A stretch of DNA of 47,096 nt from an uncultured Collinsella sp. Lineage in GTDB: Bacteria > Actinomycetota > Coriobacteriia > Coriobacteriales > Coriobacteriaceae. This document shows, one piece after another, positions 17,870 through 26,538 of this stretch (within the stretch, counting starts at the first letter, position 1; the number at the start of each line of letters is the position of its first letter). The stretch lies in the NCBI GenBank assembly GCA_902492755.1, contig CABUNB010000016.1, forward strand, positions 1 through 47,096, given 5' to 3'. The notes beneath the pieces were generated by a model, which searched no databases, was not told the origin of the DNA, and worked only from the letters and a program-made list of their open reading frames with translations. Position numbers and translations under genes: made by a program.

Positions 17870-18427
17870 CTATTTCTTGAACGGGAAACCGAAGGCGTCC
17901 AGAAGGGCCTTGGCCTCCTCATCGGTGTTGGCGGTGGTCACGAAAGTGATGTCCATACCACGCTGGTGATCGACGGAGTCGAAGTCGATCTCGGGGAAGA
18001 TGAGCTGCTCGGTGACGCCCATGGAGAAGTTACCACGGCCGTCGAAGCTCTTGGCGGAGATGCCGCGGAAGTCGCGGATACGGGGGATCGCGACGGAGGT
18101 CAGACGATCGAAGAACTCCCACATACGGTCGCCACGCAGGGTAACCTTGCAGCCGATCGGCATACCAGCGCGCAGGCGGAAGGTAGCGATTGACTTGCGG
18201 GCACGGGTGATCATCGGCTGCTGGCCGGTGATGGCGCGCAGGTCGCGCACGGCACCGTCGATGGCCTTGGAATCGGTAGCGGCCTCGCCGACACCCATGT
18301 TCACGACGATCTTCTCAAACTTGGGGATCATCATGACGTTCTCGTACTGGAACTTGTCCTGAAGCTGCTGCTTGACCTCGTTGTTGTACTTGGTCTTCAG
18401 ACGCGGCACATACTTCTCTTCTGCCAT
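17870..18427 (-). CDS. rplE: 50S ribosomal protein L5
   Basis: L5 binds 5S rRNA in the central protuberance. The 185-residue product has the family core: NVMMIPKFEKIVVNMGVGEA, FRLRAGMPIGCKVTLRG and the C-terminal GMDITFVTTANTDEEA. It has AAGGAG before its ATG. It is the first gene of the cluster in this window; rplX and rplN, which normally precede it, are missing (see findings). Confidence 0.97.
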   Translation of the reverse strand: MAEEKYVPRLKTKYNNEVKQQLQDKFQYENVMMIPKFEKIVVNMGVGEAATDSKAIDGAVRDLRAITGQQPMITRARKSIATFRLRAGMPIGCKVTLRGDRMWEFFDRLTSVAIPRIRDFRGISAKSFDGRGNFSMGVTEQLIFPEIDFDSVDHQRGMDITFVTTANTDEEAKALLDAFGFPFKK

Positions 18428-18654
18428 TGTTCACTCCTTCTTGGGGTTTTAAGCACGGGGCGTGGCCACGATGGGTTGTCCTCGTGCCTCCTGGCTGCAT
18501 CCGCGCCACTCATGGCATTTCGCGGTTTGGACTCGACGCAGCAGGAGCCGACAAAACAATCGGTACTATACGCGCATTGGGTGCGTATTTCCAGAAAAAC
18601 CTCGTCTGCCTGCACAACTCCACAACTCCCCCGCACAAATGGGTCCCAAAAAGC
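18428..18654 (-). promoter_or_regulatory. leader and probable promoter of rplE
   Basis: No gene is evident in 18428-18654. On the minus strand TATAGT (18570-18565) is a good -10 about 137 bases before the rplE start, but only a weak -35 can be aligned to it. Frames here do not resemble the C-terminus of L24 (rplX). The stretch is therefore read as the 5' leader of a transcription unit starting at rplE. Confidence 0.4.
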
Positions 18655-18721
18655 AGTTGCGGTGAAATAGGGACTGTTTGGCGGCCTAACAGGCTTAAAC
18701 AATCCGTATTTCACCGCAACT
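18655..18721. repeat. 67-bp palindromic repeat, copy 1
   Basis: 25-base arms (18655-18679 and 18697-18721) are inverted copies with two mismatches, around a 17-base loop. The arm starts AGTTGCGGTGAAATA. A second copy lies at 21440-21506. It sits 17 bp after the xdhC stop, so it may end that transcript. Confidence 0.85.
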
Positions 18722-18738
18722 TATTGGTGGGGATGCGA

Positions 18739-19782
18739 TTAGCGCTTGCGGGGGACGAGTTTGGTGCGGCGCAGGTGGATCATCTCGGCGGCGATGGAGA
18801 TGGCGATCTCCTCGGGGTCCTCGGCCTCGATGGCAACGCCGATCGGAAGGTGCAGCTCGTCGATCTGGTCCTGCGTAAAGCCTTCCTGCTCCAGGCGGGC
18901 GCGCACAAAGGCCGTCTTGCGGCGCGAACCCAGACAGCCCAGGTAGGCAGGCTTGGCACGCATGGCCTGAATCACCACGTCGATATCGGACTTGTGACCC
19001 GCCGTGGCGACGACCACCAAGTCGCGCGGACCGATGGGACACAGCTCGCTCAGGTTCTTGTAATCGACCAGGCGACGATCGTAGACACCGGGCACCCATT
19101 CGGGCGTCAACGTGCCGGGGCGGTCATCGCAGGCCACGACGGCAAAGCCCGCCGCCGTGAGCACGCGCGCCGTCGCGGCGCCCACGTGTCCGCAGCCAAA
19201 GATGTAGGTCAGGCCCTCGGGGCAGAGCGTCTCAACGTGCGCCGCGGGAATCTCGGAGGCGGCGTTAGTATAGGTGACGTTACTCCCCTCCTCCACCAGT
19301 GAAAGCCTGGGGCAGCCCGCAATGGTATGGCGCGATGCCTCGCCATGGTACTCGGCCACATCGCCCTCGAGCGCGCTCGCGATAAACGGTTCAAAGTCGA
19401 TGACGAAGTCGCCGATGCGCCGATAGACCAAGACGTCGGCAATTTCCTGGAACAACGGTGCCTGGGTCGCATCCAGATGTAGGTAGCACAGGCAGATGGC
19501 TCCGCCGCAGATCATGCCGGTATCGGAGTTCTCGCCGCCCATGGTGTAGCGGACCAGACGCGATTGCCCCGCGGCCAGCAGCTCTCGCGCCTCGTCCAGC
19601 GCAAAGAGCTCGATCTTGCCGCCGCCGATGGTGCCCGCCTGGCTACCGTCGGCAAAGACGGCCATCCAGGCGCCCACGCCGCGCGGCGACGACCCCGCCG
19701 TGCCGGCTACGACCACGAGCTCGCACGTCTCGCCAGCACGCAGGGCGACAAGCGCCGCATTCACAACATCGAGCTTTTCCAT
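18739..19782 (-). CDS. xdhC: XdhC/CoxI family molybdenum hydroxylase maturation protein
   Basis: XdhC proteins bind molybdenum cofactor and help insert its sulfurated form into xanthine dehydrogenase-type enzymes. The 347-residue product has the N-terminal XdhC domain (VVVAGTAGSSPRGVGAWM, then GTIGGGKIE and a CGG segment) and a C-terminal Rossmann domain (YIFGCGHVGAATARVL, later YLGCLGSRRKT). The length is typical. It lies 9 bp after the yqeB gene on the same strand. In E. coli I recall YqeB as one longer protein with related XdhC-like sequence; here the functions are on two adjacent genes. No hydroxylase subunit is in the window. Confidence 0.88.
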   Translation of the reverse strand: MEKLDVVNAALVALRAGETCELVVVAGTAGSSPRGVGAWMAVFADGSQAGTIGGGKIELFALDEARELLAAGQSRLVRYTMGGENSDTGMICGGAICLCYLHLDATQAPLFQEIADVLVYRRIGDFVIDFEPFIASALEGDVAEYHGEASRHTIAGCPRLSLVEEGSNVTYTNAASEIPAAHVETLCPEGLTYIFGCGHVGAATARVLTAAGFAVVACDDRPGTLTPEWVPGVYDRRLVDYKNLSELCPIGPRDLVVVATAGHKSDIDVVIQAMRAKPAYLGCLGSRRKTAFVRARLEQEGFTQDQIDELHLPIGVAIEAEDPEEIAISIAAEMIHLRRTKLVPRKR

Positions 19783-19791
19783 TGCCGCCTT

Positions 19792-20586
19792 CTATCCTCT
19801 AAAGATATCGGTGAGCATAGCGAGTGCCTCGAGCACGCCGCCGCCGACCGACGTCGCCTTGTCCGAAATGTAGTTGATATAGCTGGCATCGCCACGCGGA
19901 TCGACATCGGCGCATTTAAAGCCCTCAGTCACCTGCACGCCGTTCGCCAAAAGCCCGCGCAGGCAGCCATCGATCTGCGTGCACATGGGCGTATCGTCCG
20001 CGTAGCCAATCACGTCTCCGGCGCTCACGATGTCGCCGATTGCGCGGTCGGACCGAAACACGCCGGCGGCGGGGCTGTGGATAACGCGCTCCTTGCCATA
20101 GCCGGCGATCACGCCCGGCACGCCCGTGTTGGGCTGGGGCGAGCCCTGGGTAATGACGCGGCCCAAAAAATGCCCGCGCATGGTCTCGACCACGGCGTCG
20201 CAATCGACCGGCGCGGTAAAGCCCGGCCCCACGGCGATGACGGTAGGCGCCATGTCGCGCGTGGTGCCCAGGTTGCGCTTGGCCAAAATCGCGTCGACCA
20301 CAGCCGCGGGTTTAAGCTCATCGAGCATCTTGGCCTGAGGGTCCACCACGACGGCAACATCCCCCGCTTGGGTAATCTCGAGCGCCTCTGCCGGCGTCTG
20401 CGCCAAGCGAGCGCGAATGCCCTCGACCTGGACCTCGCCCAGGCGAATAGCCTCGCAAAAACTGATTGTGCGGCGGATGCACGTGGGAACCGCGATATCG
20501 GCCATAACGACCGACACGCCGGCGCGCACCAAGCGAGCGGCGACACCCGTGGCGATATCGCCGGCGCCGCGAACATAAACGAGCAT
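19792..20586 (-). CDS. yqeB: EF2563/YqeB-type selenium-dependent molybdenum hydroxylase system protein
   Basis: The 264-residue product matches the EF2563 family, found with selenium-dependent molybdenum hydroxylases. It begins with a dinucleotide-binding-like RGAGDIATGVAARLVRAG and carries the family stretches APTVIAVGPGFTAP and GVIAGYGKERVIHSPAAGVF. The biochemical role is not established; it may act in the labile selenium or cofactor step. It is transcribed with xdhC and diverges from yqeC, another marker of the same system, across a 102-bp gap that contains A/T-rich promoter-like sequence (TATTAT near 20667). Confidence 0.85.
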   Translation of the reverse strand: MLVYVRGAGDIATGVAARLVRAGVSVVMADIAVPTCIRRTISFCEAIRLGEVQVEGIRARLAQTPAEALEITQAGDVAVVVDPQAKMLDELKPAAVVDAILAKRNLGTTRDMAPTVIAVGPGFTAPVDCDAVVETMRGHFLGRVITQGSPQPNTGVPGVIAGYGKERVIHSPAAGVFRSDRAIGDIVSAGDVIGYADDTPMCTQIDGCLRGLLANGVQVTEGFKCADVDPRGDASYINYISDKATSVGGGVLEALAMLTDIFRG

Positions 20587-20688
20587 TCCCGGGGCACCTC
20601 CCTGTGCTACGGTTTGAGCAGAGCAAAAGCGGCTCGACCGCTACTCTGATGATTATTTATTATCACAGTATTATACGGCGGTGAACAG

Positions 20689-21423
20689 ATGGAAACGGTT
20701 AGCGGCAATCTTGCCTCGGCGCTCAGGATCGAGCCGGACATTACCGCGATTATCGGCAGCGGCGGCAAGTCGACGTTGCTCAAAACGCTGGGTCTTGAGC
20801 TCATGCGCGCTGGCGGCCGCGTGCTCCTCTGCACCACCACGCATATGCTTCCCGTTGCCGGCGTGCCATGGGACGGGTCGAATCGTCGCCTGGACGCCGT
20901 GCCTTGGAAGCCGGGCGCCTCGCATGTCCCCGGTTGCACCTGCGAGGCCTGCGCGGGCCTTGCACGCGGAGGCATCTGCCAGGCAGGCATCTTGGACCCG
21001 GAGACAGGCAAGCTCTCCGCCCCCGCCGAGCCGCTCAACGAGCTGGCGCAGCGCTTTGACTATGTGTTGGCCGAGGCAGATGGCAGCAAGCGACTCCCGC
21101 TCAAGGCGCATGCCGCCTGGGAGCCGGTAATTCCCGCCGCCACGGCAAACGTTGTCTGGGTCGTCGGCGCCTCGGGACTGGGCAAACCCGTCGCCGAGGT
21201 TGTCCACCGCCCCGAGCTCTTTTGCGAGCGTTGCGGCTGCGAGCTCACCGACACTGCCACCCCAGAGCGCGTCGCCCAGGTGCTCAATGCCGAGCTGCGG
21301 ATGCTGAACCTCAACAATGCCCGCGTCATGCTCAACCAAGTCGACACGCTCAGCGACCCCACGATGGCCGACCGCTTCGAGGCAGCCCTCGGCCGCCCCC
21401 TCATCGCCACCAGCCTCAAGTAG
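20689..21423 (+). CDS. yqeC: selenium cofactor biosynthesis protein YqeC
   Basis: YqeC is a putative P-loop protein of the selenium-dependent molybdenum hydroxylase system. The 244-residue product has a Walker A-like GSGGKST at residues 23-29, the segment LLCTTTHM, and DYVLAEADGSKRLPLKAHA in the middle, which is conserved in the family. An insertion with several cysteines (CTCEACAGLARGGIC) could bind a metal and is worth noting. The ATG at 20689 follows GGCGGTG. It converges on hyuA, with a palindromic repeat between the two ends. Confidence 0.85.
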   Translation: METVSGNLASALRIEPDITAIIGSGGKSTLLKTLGLELMRAGGRVLLCTTTHMLPVAGVPWDGSNRRLDAVPWKPGASHVPGCTCEACAGLARGGICQAGILDPETGKLSAPAEPLNELAQRFDYVLAEADGSKRLPLKAHAAWEPVIPAATANVVWVVGASGLGKPVAEVVHRPELFCERCGCELTDTATPERVAQVLNAELRMLNLNNARVMLNQVDTLSDPTMADRFEAALGRPLIATSLK

Positions 21424-21439
21424 CCGGCCCCATCTCGTC

Positions 21440-21506
21440 AGTTGCGGTGAAATACGGACTGTTTGGCCGCCAAACGGCCGCAAACAGTCCGTATTTCACC
21501 GCAACT
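21440..21506. repeat. 67-bp palindromic repeat, copy 2
   Basis: Perfect 25-base inverted arms (21440-21464 and 21482-21506) around a loop that itself contains GGCCG/CGGCC. The arms match copy 1 at 18655-18721. It lies between the convergent ends of yqeC and hyuA, 16 bp after one and 27 bp from the other, so it can serve as a two-way terminator. Confidence 0.9.
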
Positions 21507-21533
21507 GCGGAGGGGAATCCGGTGATCTTCCTG

Positions 21534-22901
21534 TTAGCGGGGGACGTAGCGGCCGGGTTGGGCTCCGGTGGGCTCGCCGTCGCGTGCCGCCAGCACGCCG
21601 TTCACAAACACGGCCTTGGCGCGGCCATGTGCCTCAAAGCCCTCGAGCGGCGTGTAGTCCACGGCCTGATGCTGTGTCGCGGCGCTGATCGTCCAACGCG
21701 CGCAAGGATCCCACACGCACACGTCGGCATCGGAGCCCTCGGCAAGACAGCCCTTGCGCGGATACATGCCAAAGACGCGCGCCGGGTTCTCGCTCATCAA
21801 GCGGCACAGATCCTCGGGGCCCAGCTGCCCCTCAAAGCTCGTAGCGATCGCGACGGGGCGATGCTCCACACCGGGTCCGCCGTTGGGAATCGCGCGGAAG
21901 TCGTCGCGCCCGCGGTCCTTTTGCCCGTGCAGGTTAAAGCTGCAGTGGTCGGTCGCGATCGTATCGATCTCGCCGGCCACAAGCGCCTCGCGCAGTGCCG
22001 CACGGTCGCCCGCATGGCGCAGCGGCGGGCTCATCACATACTTGGCACCCGCAAAGCCGTCCTCTCCCTGCTCCAAGTAGCACGTATCGTCGAGCATCAG
22101 ATACTGAGGGCAGGTCTCGACATAGATATTCTTCTGCCCGCGCGCCTTGGCGGCACGAATGGCCTCGAGCCCCAGCTTGGTCGAAAGGTGCACCACGTTG
22201 ACCGGTGCGTCGCCGGCCAGGTGCGCCAGATATAGCAGACGGCTCACCGCCTCGGCCTCGCACACATCCGGACGGCTGAGCGCATGGCCCTCGGGCCCGT
22301 GGATACCCTGCTCAAACACGCGCTTCTGCAGCTCATTCACCAGCGTGCCGTTCTCGCAATGCACGCACAGTATGCCGCCAATATGCTTGAGCTCCTCGAG
22401 CACCTCGAGCGTCTCGGCATCGTCCAAGCGCAGGTGATCGTAGGCAAAGTAGGTCTTGAACGACGATACGCCCGCCTCGCGCATGGCCGAAAGGTCGGCG
22501 CGGTTGCGCTCGTTCCACTCGGCGAGTGCCATATGAAACGCGTAGTTGGCCGTGCAGGTTCCGTCGGCGCGGCGATGCCACTCGGCCAAGGCATCGGGCA
22601 TGGTCACGCCGCGATCGGCCGTCGCGTAGTCCACGATGGTCGTCGTGCCGCCGCAGGCAGCCGCGCGCGTGCCGGTCTCAAAGCTATCGGCTGTCCAATC
22701 CATGCCGGTCCAGCACTGCATGTGCGTGTGGCCGTCGATAAAGCCGGGAAACACCCAGCAGCCCGCGGCGTCCTCGACGGTATCGCCCTCGGCCGGCTCA
22801 ATCGCCGCGGCGATCCGCACGATCTTATCGCCATCCATGGCAAGATCGGCACGGCGAAGCCCCTGTGGCGTCACGAGCGCGCCGTTTTTTATGATGATCA
22901 T
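21534..22901 (-). CDS. hyuA: dihydropyrimidinase/hydantoinase-type amidohydrolase
   Basis: A cyclic amide hydrolase of the metal-dependent amidohydrolase superfamily. The 455-residue product has GHTH (His58, His60), the lysine in SSFKTYFAY (Lys149) expected to be carboxylated and bridge two metals, His181 in VHCEN, His238 in VVHLSTK and the Asp of IATDHCSF (about 318). The length fits D-hydantoinase/YgeZ (HyuA). In the ygeW-ygeX-ygeY context it is expected to open a hydantoin or ureide ring produced in purine breakdown. The ATG at 22901 has AAGGAG six bases upstream. The mocA-like gene is 10 bp upstream, so the two share a transcript. Confidence 0.92.
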   Translation of the reverse strand: MIIIKNGALVTPQGLRRADLAMDGDKIVRIAAAIEPAEGDTVEDAAGCWVFPGFIDGHTHMQCWTGMDWTADSFETGTRAAACGGTTTIVDYATADRGVTMPDALAEWHRRADGTCTANYAFHMALAEWNERNRADLSAMREAGVSSFKTYFAYDHLRLDDAETLEVLEELKHIGGILCVHCENGTLVNELQKRVFEQGIHGPEGHALSRPDVCEAEAVSRLLYLAHLAGDAPVNVVHLSTKLGLEAIRAAKARGQKNIYVETCPQYLMLDDTCYLEQGEDGFAGAKYVMSPPLRHAGDRAALREALVAGEIDTIATDHCSFNLHGQKDRGRDDFRAIPNGGPGVEHRPVAIATSFEGQLGPEDLCRLMSENPARVFGMYPRKGCLAEGSDADVCVWDPCARWTISAATQHQAVDYTPLEGFEAHGRAKAVFVNGVLAARDGEPTGAQPGRYVPR

Positions 22902-22910
22902 AATTGCTCC

Positions 22911-23525
22911 TTATTGATTGATGCTGTTGGCCACGCGATCAAAATACGAGCAGGCAGCGATATGCTCCGTTATGCGTTGCTGTCCCTTGGCGGTATCGAC
23001 GTCCCACAGCTCGTAGGCACGCGCCTCGACCAGCACCACGTCGGTACGGTCCTTGAGGATCGAACCGCCGCCGTCCTTGCCCTCAAGACGCATGAGCGCA
23101 TCGAACAGTTCCGCCGGAAAGAGCACCGGGCTCGAAGGCTCACCGTTGCACGCCAAGCGCACCGGATGTTTGCGGTCACGCTCGTCAAACGCGCGAACCA
23201 TGGCCTCAAAAGAATCCGCGCTCACGAGCGGCTGGTCGCCCGGCAAAAAGAGGCAACCTTTCCAGTTGCGTTCGGCTCCCCACGAAAGGCCCGCACGGAC
23301 GCTTTCGCTGCGCAGCTCGCCATTGTGCAGCACACACGGGCAATGCTTGTCCTCGCAAATCTTAGCGACCTCGGGCCAACGCGTCGAAACCACGACGTCA
23401 AAGCCCCGGGGAACCGAATCGATGGTCCGGACAATCAGCGGCTCGCCATAGATATCGGCGAGCATCTTGTTAGAGCCAAACCGCTTGCCCTCGCCCGAAG
23501 CCATAATGACGCAACCAAGTTTCAT
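22911..23525 (-). CDS. MocA-like molybdenum cofactor nucleotidyltransferase
   Basis: MobA/MocA-like NTP transferases attach CMP or GMP to molybdopterin; MocA-type enzymes make the cytidylated cofactor of xanthine dehydrogenase-type enzymes. The 204-residue product begins MKLGCVIMASGEGKRFGSNK, the nucleotide-binding signature, and has the metal-binding-type LPGDQPLVSAD in the middle and GEPSSPVLFP after it. The length fits the E. coli homologue YgfJ/MocA. The ATG at 23525 follows GGGGAGG. It is upstream of hyuA on the same strand. Nucleotide choice (CTP or GTP) is not readable with confidence. Confidence 0.85.
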   Translation of the reverse strand: MKLGCVIMASGEGKRFGSNKMLADIYGEPLIVRTIDSVPRGFDVVVSTRWPEVAKICEDKHCPCVLHNGELRSESVRAGLSWGAERNWKGCLFLPGDQPLVSADSFEAMVRAFDERDRKHPVRLACNGEPSSPVLFPAELFDALMRLEGKDGGGSILKDRTDVVLVEARAYELWDVDTAKGQQRITEHIAACSYFDRVANSINQ

Positions 23526-23613
23526 GGCGATACCTCCCCTGAAACCATCGTACCCATAACTCGCGCCGCGGGGCATCAACATCGAAAGCGCTTATCCCGC
23601 ATGCCCCCGATGC

Positions 23614-23653
23614 AAAAAGGGGGCACCCCGCCGGTTGGCAGAGCGCCCCCTTT
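23614..23653 (-). terminator. terminator of the ygeX-ygeY-ygeW transcript
   Basis: AAAGGGGGC (23616-23624) pairs with GCCCCCTTT (23645-23653); leftward it is followed by a T run. It lies 24 bp after the ygeW stop. Confidence 0.85.
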
Positions 23654-23676
23654 ACATGGTTTACCTCAGCCCAGCT

Positions 23677-24879
23677 TTAGGCCTGGAACCAACGGGCGGT
23701 GTTGCGCTCGTCGAGGGCCTTGAGGGTAGCGGCGGGATCGGCAACCTTCTGCAGGAACATCATGGCTGCGATGGCGTACGGCTTGTAGCTGGCCTCCTTG
23801 TACATGCCCACACGGTGCATGTCGAAGACGTCGGCGTTGACCTCGCCGTGCTCGCAGGAGACACCGGAGATGTCGGCGGGCAGCGGATGCATAAAGATGG
23901 TGTCCTGGCCGTTGGCAGTCTTCTCCATGAGCTCGGTCGTGGAGTACCAATCCTGATGCGTAGCGTTCTGAGCGAGCAGCTCCTTCTCGAGCGCTGCGAT
24001 GCCGGCGTCGTCGCCCTCGGCGTACAGGTTGGTGCGCTTCTCCATGGCGGCAAACGGAGCCCAGCTCTTGGGGATCACGATGTCGGCGCCCTCGAAGGCC
24101 TCGGCCATGGTGTTGACCTGCTTAAAGGTGGTGCCGGACTCGGCGGCATAGCTCTTGGCGCGCTCGACGACCTCGGGCATGAGGTCGTAGCCCTCGGGGT
24201 GAGCCAGGGTGACGTCCATGCCAAAACGGGGCAGCAGGCTGATCAGCGACTGCGGGCAGGACAGCGGCTTGCCGTAAGAGGGCGAATAGGCCCAGGTGAC
24301 GGCAACCTTCTTGCCCTTGAGGTTCTCGAGGCCGCCAAACTCGTTGATGAGGTAGAGCATGTCGGCAGAGGACTGCGTGGGGTGATCGGAGTCGGACTGC
24401 AGGGAGATGAGCGTGGGACGGTGATCCAGAACGCCGTCCTCGTAGGCCTGCTGGACAGACTCGGAGACCTCAGCCATGTAGGCGTCGCCCTTGCCGATGT
24501 ACATGTCGTCGCGGATGCCGATGACGTCGGCCATGAAGGAGATCATGGTAGCGGTCTCGCGGACGGTCTCGCCGTGAGCGATCTGGGACTTCTTCTCGTC
24601 CAGGTCCTGCAGCTCAAGGCCGAGCAGGTTGGCGGCCTTAGAGAAGGAGAAGCGCGTACGGGTGGAGTTGTCGCGGAACAGCGAGACGGCCAGGCCCGAA
24701 TCGAAGATCTTGGACGAAACGTTGTTCTCGCGCAGCTCGCGCAGAGCGTCGGCGACGATGTAGAGCGCCTTGAGCTCATCGGTGGTCTTATCCCAGGTGT
24801 GCAGGAAGTCGCTGCCGTACATACCCTTAAAATCGAGGCCGTTCAGCTGCTCGACGAGCTCGGTAAACTTGGCGTCCAT
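23677..24879 (-). CDS. ygeW: YgeW-type carbamoyltransferase
   Basis: A member of the aspartate/ornithine carbamoyltransferase family of unsettled substrate. The 400-residue product has the carbamoyl phosphate loop STRTR at residues 72-76, DHPTQ at about 165-169 and HPLP at about 331-334. It is longer than OTCase and ATCase, as YgeW is. In purine-type clusters it may form or split a carbamoyl group from a ureido intermediate. The ATG at 24879 has AGAAAGGA upstream; an open frame continues 62 codons further but without similarity. It follows ygeY by 201 bp, which contains two hairpins. Confidence 0.9.
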   Translation of the reverse strand: MDAKFTELVEQLNGLDFKGMYGSDFLHTWDKTTDELKALYIVADALRELRENNVSSKIFDSGLAVSLFRDNSTRTRFSFSKAANLLGLELQDLDEKKSQIAHGETVRETATMISFMADVIGIRDDMYIGKGDAYMAEVSESVQQAYEDGVLDHRPTLISLQSDSDHPTQSSADMLYLINEFGGLENLKGKKVAVTWAYSPSYGKPLSCPQSLISLLPRFGMDVTLAHPEGYDLMPEVVERAKSYAAESGTTFKQVNTMAEAFEGADIVIPKSWAPFAAMEKRTNLYAEGDDAGIAALEKELLAQNATHQDWYSTTELMEKTANGQDTIFMHPLPADISGVSCEHGEVNADVFDMHRVGMYKEASYKPYAIAAMMFLQKVADPAATLKALDERNTARWFQA

Positions 24880-25033
24880 GTAAATGTCCTTTCTAAAGGT
24901 GAAACGATCGCAATGAGTAGATGCGCTCCGGCATGCGCGTGTGGCTAGAACATGCAGAGCGCTATGACGAGGACCCGCCACCGTCGAGGAAGCATGGGAG
25001 ATAACGACCGCGGGCCCCAAGTCAACAGGAGGC

Positions 25034-25096
25034 GCCGGGGGCATAAACTGCCCCCGGCTCAACAAGATCGAGGAATGGGACTAGTCGATCTTGTTG
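25034..25096 (-). other. two hairpins between ygeY and ygeW
   Basis: GCCGGGGGCA (25034-25043) pairs with TGCCCCCGGC (25049-25058) around a 5-base loop. Next to it CAACAAGATCGA (25060-25071) pairs with TCGATCTTGTTG (25085-25096), the latter within the last codons of ygeY. Both stems are perfect. Neither has a T run leftward, so they may lower read-through into ygeW or protect the ygeY mRNA end. Confidence 0.55.
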
Positions 25097-26466
25097 TTGG
25101 TCAGACCGGCGCGGAACACGGTGGCATCGCCATCGGCCTGGCTCGGATCGTAGAGGTTCAGGGCAGCCACATACATGGCGGCAGCGGTGACCAGGTCGTC
25201 CTTGTAGGTGACCTCGTTGGGAGCGTGAGCCTGAGACTCGGCACCCGGGCCAAAGCCGACGCAGGGGATGCCATAGCGGCCCTGGATGGAAACGCAGTTC
25301 GTGGAGAAGGTCCACTTGTCGCACAGCGGACGACCGGTGCGCTTGTCCATGCTGGGCTCGCAGCCGATGCGCTCGTCACCGAACATAGCCTTATGGGCGT
25401 CGACGAGGGCCTTGACGTGCGGAGCGGTCTCCTTGTTGATCCACGTGGGGAAGTAAGCCTCGGTCTCGTAGACCTCGCCGGTCCAGGACGGACGGTCGTA
25501 CATGTACATGGAGACCTTCACGTCGTCGCCGTACTTCTTGGCTGCCGGCAGGTTGCGGATCTCGTCCAGGCAGGACTCCCAGGTCTCGCCGGCGGTCATG
25601 CGACGGTCGATGGAGATGGCGCAGGAGTCAGCGACAGCGCAGCGGCTGGGGCTGGTGTAGAAGATCTGGCTGACGGTGCAGGTGCCGCGGCCCAGGAAGC
25701 GGGCGTCCTCGAAGTGCTCGGGGTTGTACTTGGGGTCGAGCATCTTGACGAGGCCCTTGATGTCGGTCGACTCGTCGCAGCCGTTGTTGTTGAGGGCGCG
25801 GACGTCGGCGATGATGTCGGCCATCTTGTAAATGGCGTTGTCGCCGCGGTCGGGAGCGGAGCCGTGGCAGGAGGTGCCATGAACGTCGACGCGGATCTCC
25901 ATGCGGCCGCGGTGACCGCGATAGATGCCACCGTCGGTGGGCTCGGTGGAAATGACGAACTCGGGCTTAATGCCGTCCTTGTTGTAGATGTACTGCCAGC
26001 ACATGCCGTCGCAGTCCTCTTCCTGGACGGTGCCGACAACCATGATCTTGTAGCCTTCGGGGATGAGGCCCATGTCCTTCATCATCTTGGCAGCGTAGGT
26101 AGCAGAAGCCATGCCACCCTCCTGGTCGGAGCCACCACGGCCGTAGATGATCTCGTCGGTCTCGTAGCCCTCATAGGGATCGGAGTCCCAGTTCTCGATG
26201 TTGCCGATGCCGACGGTGTCGATGTGGGAGTCGATGGCGATGATCTTGTCGCCCTCGCCCATAAAGCCCATAACGTTGCCCAGGCCGTCGACCTTGACCT
26301 CGTCATAGCCGAGGCTCTCCATCTCGGCCTTGATGCAGGCGACAACCTCGCCCTCCTCGCAAGACTCAGAGGGATGCGAGATCATAGCGCGCAGGAAGCG
26401 AGTTATATCAGCACGATGAGACTCAGCAGCAGCCTTGATAGCGTCGAAATCGAGTTCTTTAGCCAT
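25081..26466 (-). CDS. ygeY: YgeY-type M20 peptidase/deacetylase
   Basis: A zinc-dependent M20/M28 family hydrolase of the DapE/ArgE type. The 461-residue product has DSHIDTV (His81, Asp83), GRGGSDQEGG (bridging Asp about 114) and VQEEDCDG (general base Glu about 149), so the two-metal site is complete; FVISTEPTDGG gives a further ligand. The length is a little above the family mean, as in E. coli YgeY. It lies between ygeX (72 bp upstream) and ygeW, and is expected to cleave an amide bond of an intermediate in the same pathway. Confidence 0.9.
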   Translation of the reverse strand: MAKELDFDAIKAAAESHRADITRFLRAMISHPSESCEEGEVVACIKAEMESLGYDEVKVDGLGNVMGFMGEGDKIIAIDSHIDTVGIGNIENWDSDPYEGYETDEIIYGRGGSDQEGGMASATYAAKMMKDMGLIPEGYKIMVVGTVQEEDCDGMCWQYIYNKDGIKPEFVISTEPTDGGIYRGHRGRMEIRVDVHGTSCHGSAPDRGDNAIYKMADIIADVRALNNNGCDESTDIKGLVKMLDPKYNPEHFEDARFLGRGTCTVSQIFYTSPSRCAVADSCAISIDRRMTAGETWESCLDEIRNLPAAKKYGDDVKVSMYMYDRPSWTGEVYETEAYFPTWINKETAPHVKALVDAHKAMFGDERIGCEPSMDKRTGRPLCDKWTFSTNCVSIQGRYGIPCVGFGPGAESQAHAPNEVTYKDDLVTAAAMYVAALNLYDPSQADGDATVFRAGLTNNKID

Positions 26467-26538
26467 TGTTCATAACCTTTCAAACGAAGGAATCTACCTG
26501 TGGGGTGGCGGAGCGATACCTATTTACTCCACCCAGTA

